DNA of 64,000 nt from Paragonimus skrjabini miyazakii. Lineage: Eukaryota; Platyhelminthes; Trematoda; Plagiorchiida; Troglotrematidae. Positions 23,561-35,980 of this stretch are shown here, piece after piece (the stretch's first letter is position 1; every line of letters begins with the position of its first letter). Location of the stretch: positions 1 to 64,000 of the forward strand of contig JTDE01003987.1 in the NCBI GenBank assembly GCA_014338405.1, in the 5' to 3' direction. The notes beneath the pieces are model-generated. The model saw only the letters and a list, made by a program, of their open reading frames with translations, searched no databases and was not told the origin of the DNA. The translations under genes and the position numbers were made by a program.

Positions 23561-24410
23561 CGTTTGGGGGGTTGGGCATCCCAAGTTTTTATACCACTAT
23601 TCCAATCTCGAGCAAATCTTGAGTGGACAGAATTCTTTCCAGTCAATGTCTAGGTCTGCGGAATGTGGTCAAAGACAATTCGTATAGCCCTATCTTGAGG
23701 GAAATGAACATCCCAGTACGCGTTCAGGGTGTAGTGGTGACGAACAAAGAGGAAGTCCATATTGCGTGGATGGATAAACTCTACCATTCGCTTGATGGCC
23801 GTGGTCTTCAGGAAGTGTCACGCTCTCCACTCTCGAATCGTTGGCTGTTTAACCCAGATAGCATCTTCCCTAGAATCTTTATTCGTGCCATACAGCTCAG
23901 ATGTAGTCTGTTGCGGGCTAAAGTCCGAAATTCACGAGGTGGCTGAAGTGACCACTCAGTTCTCTGCCGTGGCAACTGCGGTCAACTGGAAAGTCTTGTT
24001 CATATTCTACAATCATTCTGGATCACACATGACGTGCGTTGCGCCGGACACAACCGTGTGACCAAAGATCTGGTGAAACGAATGCGAAAGTTGGGCTATA
24101 CAATCTTCGAGGAGTTGCGAGTACCAACGGCGAGCTCATTCATCTAACCCTATGTGATCGTGGTTCGTGACGGCGCTGTAGTGGTGCTTGACGTCAGTAT
24201 AGTAGATGACTACCGAAGCTAGCTGGCCTGGATGGACAAGGTCACAAATTACAGAACCCATTCTCATTCGATGACGCCATTCAATCATTCCTCCATAATT
24301 TGGGCTGTGATGTAAACTCTCTTTCTCATTCACGTGTGATCTCTTTTCGCGGTATTATATTTTCCTCTTCAAGTAGCGTTATTCTTCGACTGGGACTGTC
24401 CTCCTAGGCA
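23561..24410 (+). pseudogene. R2-like C-terminal part: zinc knuckle and restriction-like endonuclease
   Basis: After a frame shift near 23565 the text GGLGIPSF appears, a hallmark of the region after the R2 thumb. The new frame runs on through 23623-23946 to a TGA and then a knuckle CRGNCGQLESLVHILQSF: Cys 23965, Cys 23977 and His 24001 are kept, but the last Cys is Phe at 24016. Next come RCAGHNRVTKDLVKR and the nuclease core EELRVPTASSFI, stop, PYVIVV, VVVLDVSIVDD, MDKVTNY. The usual Lys-Pro-Asp is stop-Pro-Tyr at 24145-24153, so one catalytic Asp is lost; Asp 24190 and Lys 24238 remain. A TAG lies at 24220-24222. After another shift the C-terminal VISFRGIIFSSSSSVILRLG block ends near 24407. 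Confidence 0.82.
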
Positions 24411-25007
24411 GTCACGGATTTATGTTTACTGATTATATTAGGTTCCCTCAAAACCTACAACACATTTTTGCGGGGAACCTGGCGTTAACTGTTGCCACCT
24501 CTCTGACAGTTGTCTCACTATGAAAGACATTTTTCTGTCTCGATGCGTGAGCCTTGACTGTGATATGACTCCTGTGCCCTGTAGAGCTTCTGATTTTATG
24601 TGACTGACCACTTTTCTAATTCTCTTTTTCTAGTTATTTTTGCGTGTCTTTTCTCTCTCTTATTATTCTAAAGCCCGTTTGTCATATACGACACAAATAA
24701 CTTTTCATTTGATGACTGGCCCATTAACGATTGCTATTCTTGTGAGATGACTTGTCAATTGTTCAGTGTTGCTAACTACACAACGTCTCACATTTGACAG
24801 ACAGTTTGTTATCACATTCACCTTTTTACACATATGTTGTGTAATTTGGGTGTCATCGTGTTTTCTTCCCTTGAAAGAAAATGTGTATACTGCTCTTCAA
24901 AGTAAACAATATAGTGGTGGGAATACTGACAATGACATTACTTTTGTCATATCACACAACAGGCTCTACGGTAATTTTCTACTTGGTATTCCGAAATGAT
25001 CTTTGTG
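24411..25007. other. Possible LINE 3' UTR, then plain sequence
   Basis: The first 90 bases probably belong to the R2-like element's 3' UTR. The rest holds nothing I recognise. Confidence 0.4.
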
Positions 25008-25310
25008 ATAATACTTACTGCAACGTGCAGTCGAAAGCAGCATGCGCGCGCAGGTTGAATTTGAATTGTGTAATAGGGCGTGCTGTTGTGTCGTTGACGC
25101 CGTTTTAGTTTTCGTTTGTGTAGGTCTTGTGCATGGCTTATTGGGCCTTTGGCTTATGTTTGTTTCTTGTTGTATCCTTTTACAGGACTGTTGTTGGAGC
25201 CCTTACTTCGGAAGAACGCTGTCTCTCGGTGTCTCCACATTGCCCTAAAGTTGGTCCGCAGGCGTAACAGACCACCAAAGTAGAGACGGCCGGCTTGCAT
25301 GTTACTTTAC
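25008..25310 (+). repeat. Dispersed repeat X, copy 1
   Basis: It aligns with 41262-41560 over almost its whole length at roughly 80% identity by eye. Shared blocks include GTTGAATTTGAATTG, CTTGTGCATGGCTTA against CGTGTGCATGGCTTA, GGGCCTTTGGCT, a pyrimidine run ending in ACAGGA, CCTACTTCGGA-like and TGTCTCCACATT blocks, and CGGCCGGCTTGCATG at the end. In this copy the ATG seen in copy 2 is changed and stops follow. The type of element is unknown. A pyrimidine tract plus AG just before a start codon suggests the 5' part of a transposable element transcript or a copied exon. Confidence 0.75.
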
Positions 25311-28300
25311 CCCTAGTTTTTGTACCAAGTACTGGCGTTATGCAACTCAGCGTCAGTACGAGGCAATGACCCAGTGGAGAATATTTTAAATCTGGTGTAT
25401 GGCTGGTGTTTTTCTTATGCATTTTGAAAGCTGTTTCCTTAGTCACGCTTTCTTTTCATATTCTTCCATTATGGATTGTTGTAGTTAGCTAGTGAACATT
25501 TGTATGACACAAATTTCGAAAACTTACCTATTGTTCAAAAAAATCCCACGGTATGAGATAACCAAGAGTTAATCGAACCACACAAACAGATATTCCATGA
25601 AAATGTTGGTACGTCAGACTTAAGTTTAACGAATCTGGTATCATACGTTGTGGTTTCATCACCAGCGGACATAGTGTGCACGAGGCTGACAACTTGTGAT
25701 AAGACTCATAACCACCACGCGTAAGGTTCGTGATACTTGCTCAAATTTGCATACTAACTCCGGAGTACGCGTTTCAAATACATCATGTTATGACGTGAAG
25801 CTTAGTTTACTGTACGCTCAATTCAAAGTTAATCACAATTAGTAATGAATATATGCATAACTTACCCGGAACTTAAATTCACGAAAACAGAAACGACTGC
25901 CCTATTTCGAACATCCGAAATGGATTAGGCTTGAATGCAGTCGTCTGACTAGTGTGTGAATTCGGTTAAATAGTAACCACCACTGCTGTCTAACAGTTTA
26001 TTGTTATAAGCGACGGGTAACACATTGAGAAGCCTTCGAACGGCTGTTTACAGAACCAAGTTGTTCAGCACACTGGTTGATATGTGGACGAATTGAAGGG
26101 TGTGATTTAAAAACGAAGCAACAATTGCTCGACTAAAACAAAACGGTGATGATATGCAAATGTTTATGATTGACTAATCCGTTCAGAAGCTCAGGAATAG
26201 AGGTTTAAACCTTAGTCAACCTTCAGCAGTTTGGAAAAGGTGCTCAAGACAGAACTCACCACATTAGATGAGAACAGGGAAAATACAAAAAGTTCTTTAT
26301 CACTAGTGAGTGTAGATTTTCACTAACTGGAACAGAACCACACATGGCTCACCGCTGTGAACAATCCAGCAAATGTCAACAGTTTCAAAGAAGTGAATAA
26401 GAATTTTTAAAGAAAACATTTTAAATTCCGTCTTGTGGATTGGTGATCTGTAGCTTAGCTGATCAGCTGTATGATTTTAATCAGACTGTAACCAACAAAA
26501 ACATCCTCGTCAACCTAGCAGGAAATAGTAAAGGACTAAGACGGGAACAGAAGACCTACCACATTAGATCTCAAATGCAAGTAGCATTTTGATAGATGAA
26601 CTCCTCACAAGTACAGGAGTTGTAAGCTTAATCACTTTTTTCTGTAAATGTCAACTTGTTGAGATGCTAGAAAGTATTTCGTACCTAGTAAATGAAGTAA
26701 AATATTCGTGAGCATTATTGACGTTTTCACGACTAAGCCAGTAGTCAAGCAAGATACTGCACTAGTCATTTTGTGGTTGGATGAATTGCATCGTACTAAA
26801 ACAGGGCAAACGACTTGCTATCAACGTGAACGGTACGAATATCTAGATAAGTGATGATACAATTCTTCTGGATCAGATTATACTGTCAAACATTCTGAAA
26901 TAACTGTTTCAGGAAACACTCGTTTTTGCACTATCCAGTTGAGGACGAACAAATTGTCCAGAAGTTGACCAGATTTTGGTTTTTCTCTTCGATCCAGCCG
27001 ACCAACCAGTGGTTGAAAATTCTGATGAAAAGAACAATTTTTACGACAGATTTTATTGTTTGAGAAGGATTATTGATAACTTAAGAAAGGTATCTGTCTG
27101 CAATCGTTAGATAAAAATTGATAGTAAGTAATTTTGATGTAAGTCGCAAATTTTATTTGTCCAGGCGGTTTTGGCAGTTCGGCGTCGTTTGATCACCACG
27201 TGTTTATCATCAGGTGACTTTTCAAGTTATCGTTCCTGTGAGATCTTGCTGTTACTGGGGATTGTTAAAAAAATATTATATTATTTCGAAAGTGAGCGTG
27301 ACACGAAATATCGTTATTAGTGTATCAATAAAGGTATGCTGTCGACTGTAATTTTTACCTAGGCTGTCCTGGGTTAGCAAAAGCGTTAGGTTAGATTTGT
27401 CATCCCGAGACTGGCTGTCATACTCCCTGAAGTCTTTCGGCTACTACAGATTTGATATTCCGCGGGGTCCAGAGGTAGTTCATACTGTACTTTCATCTAG
27501 AAATGAATTAACGGTCAGTTTTTCTAAGACGATTTTATAGGAACCTCATATCGATTAATCTCTTTTAAACGAGCCTTGCACCGACGTGTTTTTAAAATTC
27601 CTCCTTAGCCTCGTTCACGCAGTATTTCTCGGCGTTGTTGAGTGCTTGACTTGGATTTCGCGTTTGTACGAAATAGTTCCTAGCAATCCAGTTTCAGTAA
27701 GTTCGCATCAGGCCATTGACATATACATACCCGTCGTTTTCACATATCTCAAAATAGACTTCTCTAGGGAATTTTATTTTCTTGTATTTTTTTGCTGACA
27801 GAAGACAGCTTTAGTTTACGATTGTTTTGCCAGTTGCATTTGACTGATAACTCCAAAACGGTATATACTGTATAGATGGAAAACCTTTTAGTGAGTTTAG
27901 CTTTTCATGCGTTTGTATCGGCTGATCATACTGATATTTCATGCACTAATGGATTTTATCACCGTTTGCATTTTTGTGTTCTGTTATGTCGTGAAAAGTG
28001 AGTGTGCCGGTAATAGTTTTCACTTGAATTATGCGACTTATTATTTGTATAGAAAGTCATAGAGCGTTATTCAATAGTTTACATTTAAACTCTTCTAAAC
28101 CCTTAAGAATGAGTTGTATGTTTGCAGACATTTGTCAATAGTATTATAGGTGGCTACGTATAATGTGTGTTCACTTAAAGAGTGCTTCATTTTTGTATCT
28201 GAGGTCACCGGAATAAAACTCAAGTGCTGCCTGAACGGAATACTGTGCAAGGGTCATGTTTTTGAAACAGAATGGAACAAAACGAGTAAAGGTTTCAACA

Positions 28301-28919
28301 TAAAGTATTTGTGTACTTAAGAAAAAAATGTAGGGGGCGTAAGTGGTCAGTAGCTGATATACACTTCAAAAATGAGCCAATGCCACAAGTTCACAACAGA
28401 GGATAGATATAGATGTACACACAAACAAAAAAGAGCGCTACTGGTAATTTCCAGCATTGCCTTCATTTGTAAATGTTTGATGAGTGTCTGCTATTCAAAA
28501 AACGTAGTGTTCAAAGGTAGTGCTATCAGTCCTTTTCTGTAACATCTGAATTGTTGTCAGATATCCATACTTTACACTTTAGGCGCGTGTAAACTGTATG
28601 ACGCGATTCTGAATACATTGCTTACAAGATGAACAAATATTGCATCGGTTAAAGCTACTGCGGACAAAAAGGTAGCAAAAGTGATTAGTGTATCCCACTG
28701 TATTTTTGTAAACAAACAGTGGGAACACTATTTCCATATTACTTCTTATCATGCAAGTGAAAAACAGCAACGCCCTGTAAAGGCGGACAATTAACAACAA
28801 TTTGTGATTAGCTAATGCTTAGCAACTGTCGATGTGCTCTATGATAGTAGTCATGGGTCTGTCAGTGGGAATACTGTCAGCGTAGGAGTAGTCTGACATC
28901 ACTGCTATTACGGAAAGAC
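25311..28919. other. Stretch without recognisable gene
   Basis: No recognisable coding region, RNA gene or clear repeat copy. A Penelope-3'-end-like phrase on the minus strand around 27181-27213 was considered and not accepted as a feature. Confidence 0.45.
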
Positions 28920-29115
28920 CCAATTGCGACAAACCTGGACTTCGGCTGGAGTCGGATAAGCGACAGAAACAACATGCTCAAACGCGGCAAATGTTCTACC
29001 AGCTGAGCTACGAAGCCATGTCGGCAGCTCAGAAGTTTCACATTTGAACTTAATTACCCACCCAATCAACTGTGTCACATGGAAACCACCAAATGTTCCA
29101 GCCGACTGACTGCCC
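28920..29115 (-). repeat. SINE-T copy 1
   Basis: Minus-strand copy of a short interspersed repeat whose 5' half (CATTTGGTGG and TGGGTGGGTAA blocks) is shared with the copies at 29145 and 59066, and whose 3' half is tRNA-like. The tRNA-like part spans 28938-29017: acceptor-stem arms GGCTTCG and CGAAGTC, an A box TAGCTCAGCTGG that fits the consensus, and a weak B box. It was probably transcribed by RNA polymerase III. It lies head to head with copy 2 only about 30 bp away. Confidence 0.78.
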
Positions 29116-29144
29116 AGTAATACAATGTTCAATGCTCATCCGTG

Positions 29145-29465
29145 GCGTTGGTGAGTTGCAGCATGTACTGATCGAGAAATCCTGGTTTGGCAGTCAATCG
29201 GCTGGATCATTTGGTGGATTTCATATGACACAGTTTGTTGGGTGGGTAACTAGGTCCGAATGTGTAACTTCAGAGCTACTGACGTGGCTTCGTAGTTCAG
29301 CTGGTAGAGCATTTGCCGCGTTTTGGCGTGTTGTNNNNNNNNNNNNNNNNNNNNNNNNNNNNNNNNNNNNNNNNNNNNNNNNNNNNNNNNNNNNNNNNNN
29401 NNNNNNNNNNNNNNNNNNNNNNNNNNNNNNNNNNAATCTAGCCAAAGTCAAGAGTTATCATAGAT
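29145..29465 (+). repeat. SINE-T copy 2, broken by an assembly gap
   Basis: The 5' part (AGAAATCCTG, CAGTCAATCGGCTGG and TTGGGTGGGTAA blocks) matches copies 1 and 3. The tRNA-like domain starts with GGCTTCG at 29286 and an A box TAGTTCAGCTGG. It is cut at 29335 by 100 N and resumes with CTAGCCAAAGTC, which is the 3' acceptor side. The true distance is expected to be only some tens of bases. Confidence 0.78.
29335..29434. other. Assembly gap (100 N)
   Basis: Exactly 100 N, the standard size for a gap of unknown length. It falls inside one member of an inverted SINE pair. Confidence 0.99.
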
Positions 29466-32400
29466 GGTTCCCTTGTAAAACTATCAAATCTGCTGAACTA
29501 CTTATCAGCAATACAGCATTATTATTGCTAGCGTTTATAAAGTAACCGGAGACAAGCGGAAGAAGCATGAAAACCCAGACAAAGTCAATGCATACTACCA
29601 GACAGAAAAAGTGGTTACTGGTGAAAATAATTGCTTAAGTGAAATATGCGAGAAATCAGTGCAAATTGGGATAAACACATAGCTAGCTTTGGTGGTATTG
29701 TGAATATAATAACATTTCCCAAACAGATGTGAGTAGTATGGACAAAAATGGAGTTACTGCACTGTACCTGTTTAACGTCTTCAACCGCTGTTTATGTGCT
29801 TTTTCTAAATAAAAAGAAATCACGCTTTCGAATAGCAGACAGCGAGTGAATAAGATGAATCAGTGAAATATGCTAAATTTAGGTGAACGTGGTTTATGTA
29901 ACACTATATATTTTCGTTGACCTATACCTCAAGCTTTTCAAGTTGAACATCACTCACATTTAATTGCAGCGTCTGCACTCAACTAGACATTCTAGCCATG
30001 CTATTCCGAAAAAAGCAGCAAAACGAAGGTTTTTCAACAATAGCAATTATTCATGAGATGGTGGGAATATTTACTTTCAAGGTTTCATCAAGATTTCTGT
30101 ATATCTTTCTCCGTGTGTCCACAATGAATTTTGGGATCGTACCGCAATATTTTCGTGAATGTCTACGCATTAAAAGATGTTCATATATTTCATAGACTGT
30201 ACTGAATTGAACGGTACCATTTCACATGCTTTGCAGGTTATTCACATGTGATGTAGTCGCAAAAGGTTGTAATATGATAGCTACATAACTCTACACCAAA
30301 ACAATTTTCCCATGTCCCAAGCGACAATGCGGATAAACCAATTTATGTGTATTCCAGAAACTAATGGTCAGAAGGTCGCAGCAAAAATATGCCGGGGAGA
30401 ATGGCTGAACAAGATATTCAGAGTTTTTATAATAGGAATTACCAAATTGCCTACAGGTATGGTTTCAACCATTTGAAGTAAGTCCCCCGTTGAGACACAA
30501 TTTATGACAGTTTTCCCATCTTATTTCAGGTTAGTAAATATTGAACTGTCATTGTTGGTTAATTTGAAATTTGAATATCGTGTTGTAAACACGGCTATCA
30601 TTGAAGACTTCCCGAATTACCAACTTGTACCGAATGAAAGTACGTTAGTTTACATAATTGGTTTGACTGTCAGAGCGATGAGAAGCTTAACTGGTGTCAA
30701 CAGTGCAACCAACTGAAGGACATACGATCCGATTACGGTGGTAATTATAAGATTATGGCAAACTGTTCTTTAACTTATAAAGTGACAAGCTTAATAGCTT
30801 ACTTTAACATATAAGCTTATTAACTAACATTCACTTGTTTACATGGTATTCTTGTGTTGACAAAACGCAACTCACTTTGTACATAAAATGAACTGCATTT
30901 GTGTGGAACAATTGTTTATTCTCGACGACGAAGGAATTAAGTTCCGGTTAGCCATATGTATGTCGGTAATATTATCATATAACTGTATGTAACTGGTATT
31001 CTTACACAGCGTACATCCTCGCATGTGGCTGCTGTTAAATTGCATGGCAATTCAAAGCATCTGCATGCTTGTTCATTTTCACATTTGAACCCCATAAAAC
31101 AATAGTAAGATTTGTGAGCTTTTTGATTCTGACGCTTTAGAAAAATTAATTTCCGTATGACGCTAACTTTGCTCTACATACCGATAGGAAAACTGTCGCT
31201 ATAACAATTAATTACCTACGCTTGAACACGCTTTGTATCCCACTTTAGGACAACATTTCATGAACAAAGCAGGCACTACATCCACATAAATGTTTGATAA
31301 ACTAAAAACGGCACACATTTGAGAAGTTTTATCACATTCAGTGTTTTTTGTTATCTACTGAACTCATCATTCTCAAAAATCATTTAGATTCAGGTTTGAA
31401 GTGTGTTATACATATGTTGAAAGTACTATCTGTGCATATTGGGAGGCTTGAGTTGACAAATTCCAAGTAGACTGAATACCATTTAATTCTTGGACTTGTC
31501 TTATGAATGAGCCTTTTTGAAGTGAATGCTAAATGTCACTAGTTGGTTATATAGATAATTAATGTATACTCAAGTAGATCTTCCTGCATCTTAAGCTCAG
31601 TGTACCCGTAGATAATGTCTGCTTGATTCCTGAAGTCCAAATCATTAATGAGAAATATAGTTTCAGCGAGTCTGCAAGAGTAGTGTGCACTAATACGTTT
31701 CGCAGAACGTCGTGGAAATCCTATCTTTCTACTCGAGATGACGAAGCTTCCTGGGTCCTTGACGAAACTTGATTGTAGAAGATAAACATGTGAGATATTC
31801 TCCGCTATCAGTATGCTGCAGCGGTTTCCGATGCGCGTGTGATTTTATTGATAATCCCGGAAATAGCGCTGTCGATAACGTGACGATACATGTCGTTCAT
31901 AAAGAATGTTTGCACATAAAGCTGACACAGTGTATTTTTTGTTTCATAAAGATAACTGTTGTAGACTCTTCAACAGATATTAAGATAATGCTTTCTAACT
32001 TATCACGTTGCTCATTAACGGAATGGAAATTGAACTATTCCAAAGCTTGTCAGAAAAATGCCGATCATTACATTGTGTCTACATAACTTTGTGAACGTTC
32101 TTAAGTTTACTACCAGTCTAACTGATTTGACCGCGAATTTATACGGAGTCGAACAAGATCCATGTATATGTGCTCATCACCAGTAGTTCAGTGACTTCAG
32201 TGTAGTTCACTACCAGATGCTCAATTGTGGGGAGCTGGCTAAGCGACGGTAGATCACATCAATCACATATGCTTGGTTCGACCAGAAATTTTCAGTATAT
32301 GAGAAAACGTGGTGTTTCAAAATGTATTGAAACCTAGTGCAATATTGTAACTAGCGTGAGCTTGGAAAAAGCTTCTGTGGTTGCACTGATTAGTGCAAGG

Positions 32401-34072
32401 GTTGAAATCTTTCAGGTTATGGTTTTAGTACAATGGCGACCAGTTTGTTTAGCACAGTCGGCATTGCTGTGTAGTCTGCTGTGCAATATTCGACGTTAAA
32501 CTACATACAAAAGTATGTGCGAAGATGAGTCAGTTTGACCTCGAAACTCATCTGACGGGAATGTCTGACGGTGTGTTGGTCTACGTTTCACGACAGACGA
32601 ATAGAAACCAGGCTGTTGGTAACATTATGATATTTTTGTATGTTTACAGACTCCTAATAAAAATGGTATCCATTGTTAGCCCACTAGTTTTCATCCATCT
32701 CTTGTCTCTCCCCATAGGTTTGTCCCTTGTTTGTTCGCAATTAACCATACGCAGGCTTTCACTTAACAGTCGAAGTCGGAAGCCTTCAGAGTGGAACCAA
32801 ATAACTGAAAAACTGAACAGCCCTGATACGCTAGGAAAACACTTGCCTGCAGATCAACTTGCCTGCAGATACCATGGATGGCAGCTACAGTTTTCTCCTC
32901 ATGTCGCTGTCCATTCGTGAGCCACGTGAAGCTAACTCGTTCTCTTTGTCCATCGCCTGTATTTAACTTCACTTCTGACTTCTAGACCATCCGGCAATAT
33001 GGTGAAAAAGGCGAACTCAACGCAAACTAAAGTTTTAATTCGCGGTACCGCAAAATTTTGGGAAACAAAAATTGCGGTTCAAGATAAATGGTTTATAATT
33101 GTTTAGATTTCGCCTGTTTCTGTGTTCGCATTAATCCCGTGATGGTATATCGTCTTCAAATTGATTGATTTGTCGGTCACTCTTTTTTTGACGTTCTCAA
33201 CGGGTAACGCTTACCGAAGATTCCACATTGAATAATAATCGAATTTTACTACACTTTCCTCTTGTGTTAAGTATAAAATATCATTCTTTTGCATCACTTA
33301 CATCTCCAAGATCTGTTACTCAACAGGTTGATTTTTTCGCATTAATCATGCTATTTCAAGTTAACCGAATGTTTCGTCGAAATTGATTCGTTATGGTAAG
33401 TGACCTACAGAATACGTGCACTTTTGAATGCAAGGTCATCTACAGATAACAAACAGAGAAAAACAGTTGTATGGTCAATTTGCTGTTAAATGTTCCCAAA
33501 CTTTCCATCTGGTTCGTATGACTTGATGACTGAGAGTCAGAAAATTCATATTGATTTCTACAGGCAAGATGTGAATAAGGGAGAACCAGCATTAGGTACC
33601 CAGTCAGTGCTGCAATATCTACGTACTATTGCTACACCATGTTACTCGTTCTCAATCACGTAAAAGAATACCTGAAACAACGGGGGTTGGTTGGTTTATC
33701 AAGGTGTTTCCTAAACCTGTTTCATTTCGGATAATGCTTTTAGACTCTACTCGTTGATGAACGTAATATCCAATAATTTCGTCGACGTAGAAATTCATAG
33801 CGCCTTTACTTTGATAGATTAACTTCCAAATTAATAAGACTATGTTCACCAGTAACGATAGAAGACATACGTCGCGAGATGTTAACATTTCGTTTACTCT
33901 CTTCAGTCACGAACGTAAAACATTGGAATATATAGCACATGCAGATCGCAACAACAATAGAAACATTCAGCGATTGGGTCTACACAAATCAAGGACTGTT
34001 ATCAGTTCCAGGGCAAACAAACTGCATTATTCAACAGTTTATGCACACACAGGACCGGACGGCGAGTATTGA
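29466..34072. other. Stretch without recognisable gene
   Basis: No known domain, RNA gene or repeat copy is seen. A 131-aa frame at 32525-32920 contains a direct repeat of ACTTGCCTGCAGAT (32841-32854 and 32857-32870). It could include an exon, since GT and AG splice-like sites lie within it, but I recognise no protein. Confidence 0.4.
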
Positions 34073-34354
34073 TTAGCATAGCTTAGGAGAAGGTAAGCAA
34101 CTTCGGATTCCGATTACGCAACAAAACACATGAAACGAATTGGCGGGGTCAACAACGTGACCTGTTTCCATGATGTGCTTTGCTATGGATGAGGTCGGAT
34201 TTCGTCTCACTCGTTCTGTCGCCATTGCCTGTTGCGTCATGGGGTGCACCAACAACTTGGGCATATGTTCAGCCATTCTTTGTCGTAGGCACCGATCTGT
34301 TCTGCCGATATAGACGTCACTGCAACTACAAGTGAACTGATAGATTACATGTGA
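34073..34354 (-). pseudogene. Penelope GIY-YIG endonuclease fragment
   Basis: On the minus strand the open frame reads SHVIYQFTCSCSDVYIGRTD, CLRQRMAEHMPKLL, SSIAKHIMETGHVVDP and then degrades before a stop at 34073-34075. This is the nuclease domain of a Penelope-like element with the IY and YIG motifs and the conserved Arg, His and Pro-Lys all intact. No RT sequence is found upstream (toward higher coordinates), so only about 94 codons remain. It is closer to the copy at 61.8 kb (shared QFTCSCSDV) than to the one at 1.6 kb. Confidence 0.85.
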
Positions 34355-35304
34355 AACAGATTATCAGTATTCTTTAGAGGACGAATGAACGGAAGTTTGT
34401 TTCAAAGAAGATTTGACAGTAGTACTGCATTTACCTCGGTGTTTTCAAGACCCTTACCTATGTATCGGCTCTTCTGACAATCCTACAAGTAACTGCGACA
34501 CTTGAAATATATCAACAAGCGAAGTCAGACTACTGAGGACACCTATAGAATGTGAAAAAAGTCATCTAAAATGCTGGTTGTGAGTTGTGGGGAAGAGCTT
34601 GAATTCCAGCGTATTTTTGCAATGACACAATTGAAAGTACATGTTTTGGCATTCATGGAAAACAGTTCGACTGCTTTCTGTCCATTATCGCTACACCATA
34701 CTGTCCGCGTTTATCTACATTTGCCACTAAAATCTCACGAATAAAGTTGTGGTTTGCAGTCATAATGATAATTGCTGATATCTGCTATCGTTAGTAAGTG
34801 AAGTACCGGTTTGCGATACTCCTCTGAAATGTGAATTCGTTAATGTCATCTGCGGTTACTTTGAGTCTACAAAAATAATCAAAATCCCGGCTTCATTCTA
34901 TTCAGCCATGTTGGCTCATTCGGAAAAGAAAAATGATGACATTTCTATAAATGCTAGAATATATATATCTTATCGCATTAGTGAGGCAGACAAGCAAGAT
35001 CAGAACGGAAACATTCAAGCGACACAAATAATATACAGGTGGAATGCCTGAAAAATTAAAATCTCCAACTTAAAATGTGTACCTACACTTTTAAATTTGC
35101 ATTGGTCCAATTTGCCCGTAAATTCACACCGTTGTATGCATAAATCTTTCTTGCTAAAATATCTATCATCTCGTAGATGGGGTCCAGTCATATTTATTGC
35201 CCTGTGGCTCAACCAGGTCGATCCATAACGTCATTCTTATAAAACCGCGAACGAACTCACCACATATTTTATAAATCCTTCAGTTCAACTTACACAACAT
35301 CCGT
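34355..35304. other. Stretch without recognisable gene
   Basis: Nothing recognised apart from a short alternating AT run near 34960. Confidence 0.45.
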
Positions 35305-35405
35305 ATGGATACTGACTTGTAGACCACTGAATGGTAGATCGCTTACCGCGCTAAGGCATGGTGTTTCTGTCGCTGGTTCGATTCCAGCCGAAGCCCTGAC
35401 TTTGC
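35305..35405 (+). repeat. SINE-T copy 4, tRNA-like 3' domain
   Basis: The B box GGTTCGATTCC at 35375-35385 is perfect and sits in a T-arm with CTGG and CCAG stems. It is followed by the acceptor-side CGAAGCC at 35389-35395. Upstream, a GGCATGGTGTTTCTGTCGC block is shared with copy 1. The A-box half is diverged, so this is a SINE remnant and not a tRNA gene. Confidence 0.65.
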
Positions 35406-35980
35406 CCAAAAGCGTCTCATCTAAAAAACTGTTTATCTTATGAGCAACTAGACCAATAACAGAACAGCCTCTTGCATTTTACTGTAATATATATACATGC
35501 ATATATTCGAGCGAGTTCGATGAATGCAGAAAACTGCAGATGAAGTAAATAAATAATACTCTAAACCTACGCTAACTAATGAAATTTGCTTTCGTAAAAA
35601 GCGTTGCACTGGAGAGCAAAGTTCCAGCTTACCATGCATAATATAGCAAAAATAGTCCACACAGTCAACAAGATTTTATTAGAAGATACTATATTGTATC
35701 AATTTGATGTTTGTGGTGATATGCGCGAAGTATTTTAGGTGAAAAGAACCGTCGTTCTGGAAAGATTATTTCGTAGCCAAACAATCAAGGAACTACTAAT
35801 AGTATATTGTAGTATTGGTACAGAAGGTGTGGAGGTAAATATGCTATGTCAAAATGATATAAAAGTTCCAGACCCGACTAACCATCTTCTCCATAGTTAA
35901 GCAGTACTTTGGTAATTGCGCGGAAATTCCCAATGTAGTCATGAGAAATATTGTTTAGTGAACAAGCTCGTTTTCATTGT
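35406..35980. other. Stretch without recognisable gene
   Basis: Nothing recognised. Confidence 0.45.

Larger units (their letters stand above)
22270..24410 (+). mobile_element. R2-like LINE (restriction-like endonuclease type), 5'-truncated and dead
   Basis: The order reverse transcriptase, zinc knuckle, restriction-like endonuclease is that of the R2 group of non-LTR retrotransposons; LINEs with an N-terminal APE nuclease lack these C-terminal parts. Recognisable sequence begins near 22270, inside the region before RT motif 1, so the 5' end and N-terminal DNA-binding fingers are missing, as is usual for truncated insertions. A short 3' UTR may follow to about 24500, with a hairpin formed by AGGTTCCC and GGGAACCT around 24440-24480. 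Flanking DNA shows nothing I recognise as 28S rRNA gene sequence. Confidence 0.85.

Noticed and set aside
27181..27213. Hammerhead-like phrase on the minus strand (CTGATGA... AAACG)
   Set aside because: GAAA reads CAAA, and the intervening sequence only pairs if bases of the core itself are used, so no valid helix II forms. At most a remote Penelope-end relic.
32161..32200. TGATGAGCAC on the minus strand near a CTACTGG block, resembling SINE-H
   Set aside because: No GAAA block, no stem II and no tRNA-like head were found nearby.
35315..35395. Possible functional tRNA gene because of a perfect B box
   Set aside because: The A box and D-arm half are diverged, the anticodon arm does not fold convincingly, and the segment matches the SINE-T tail.
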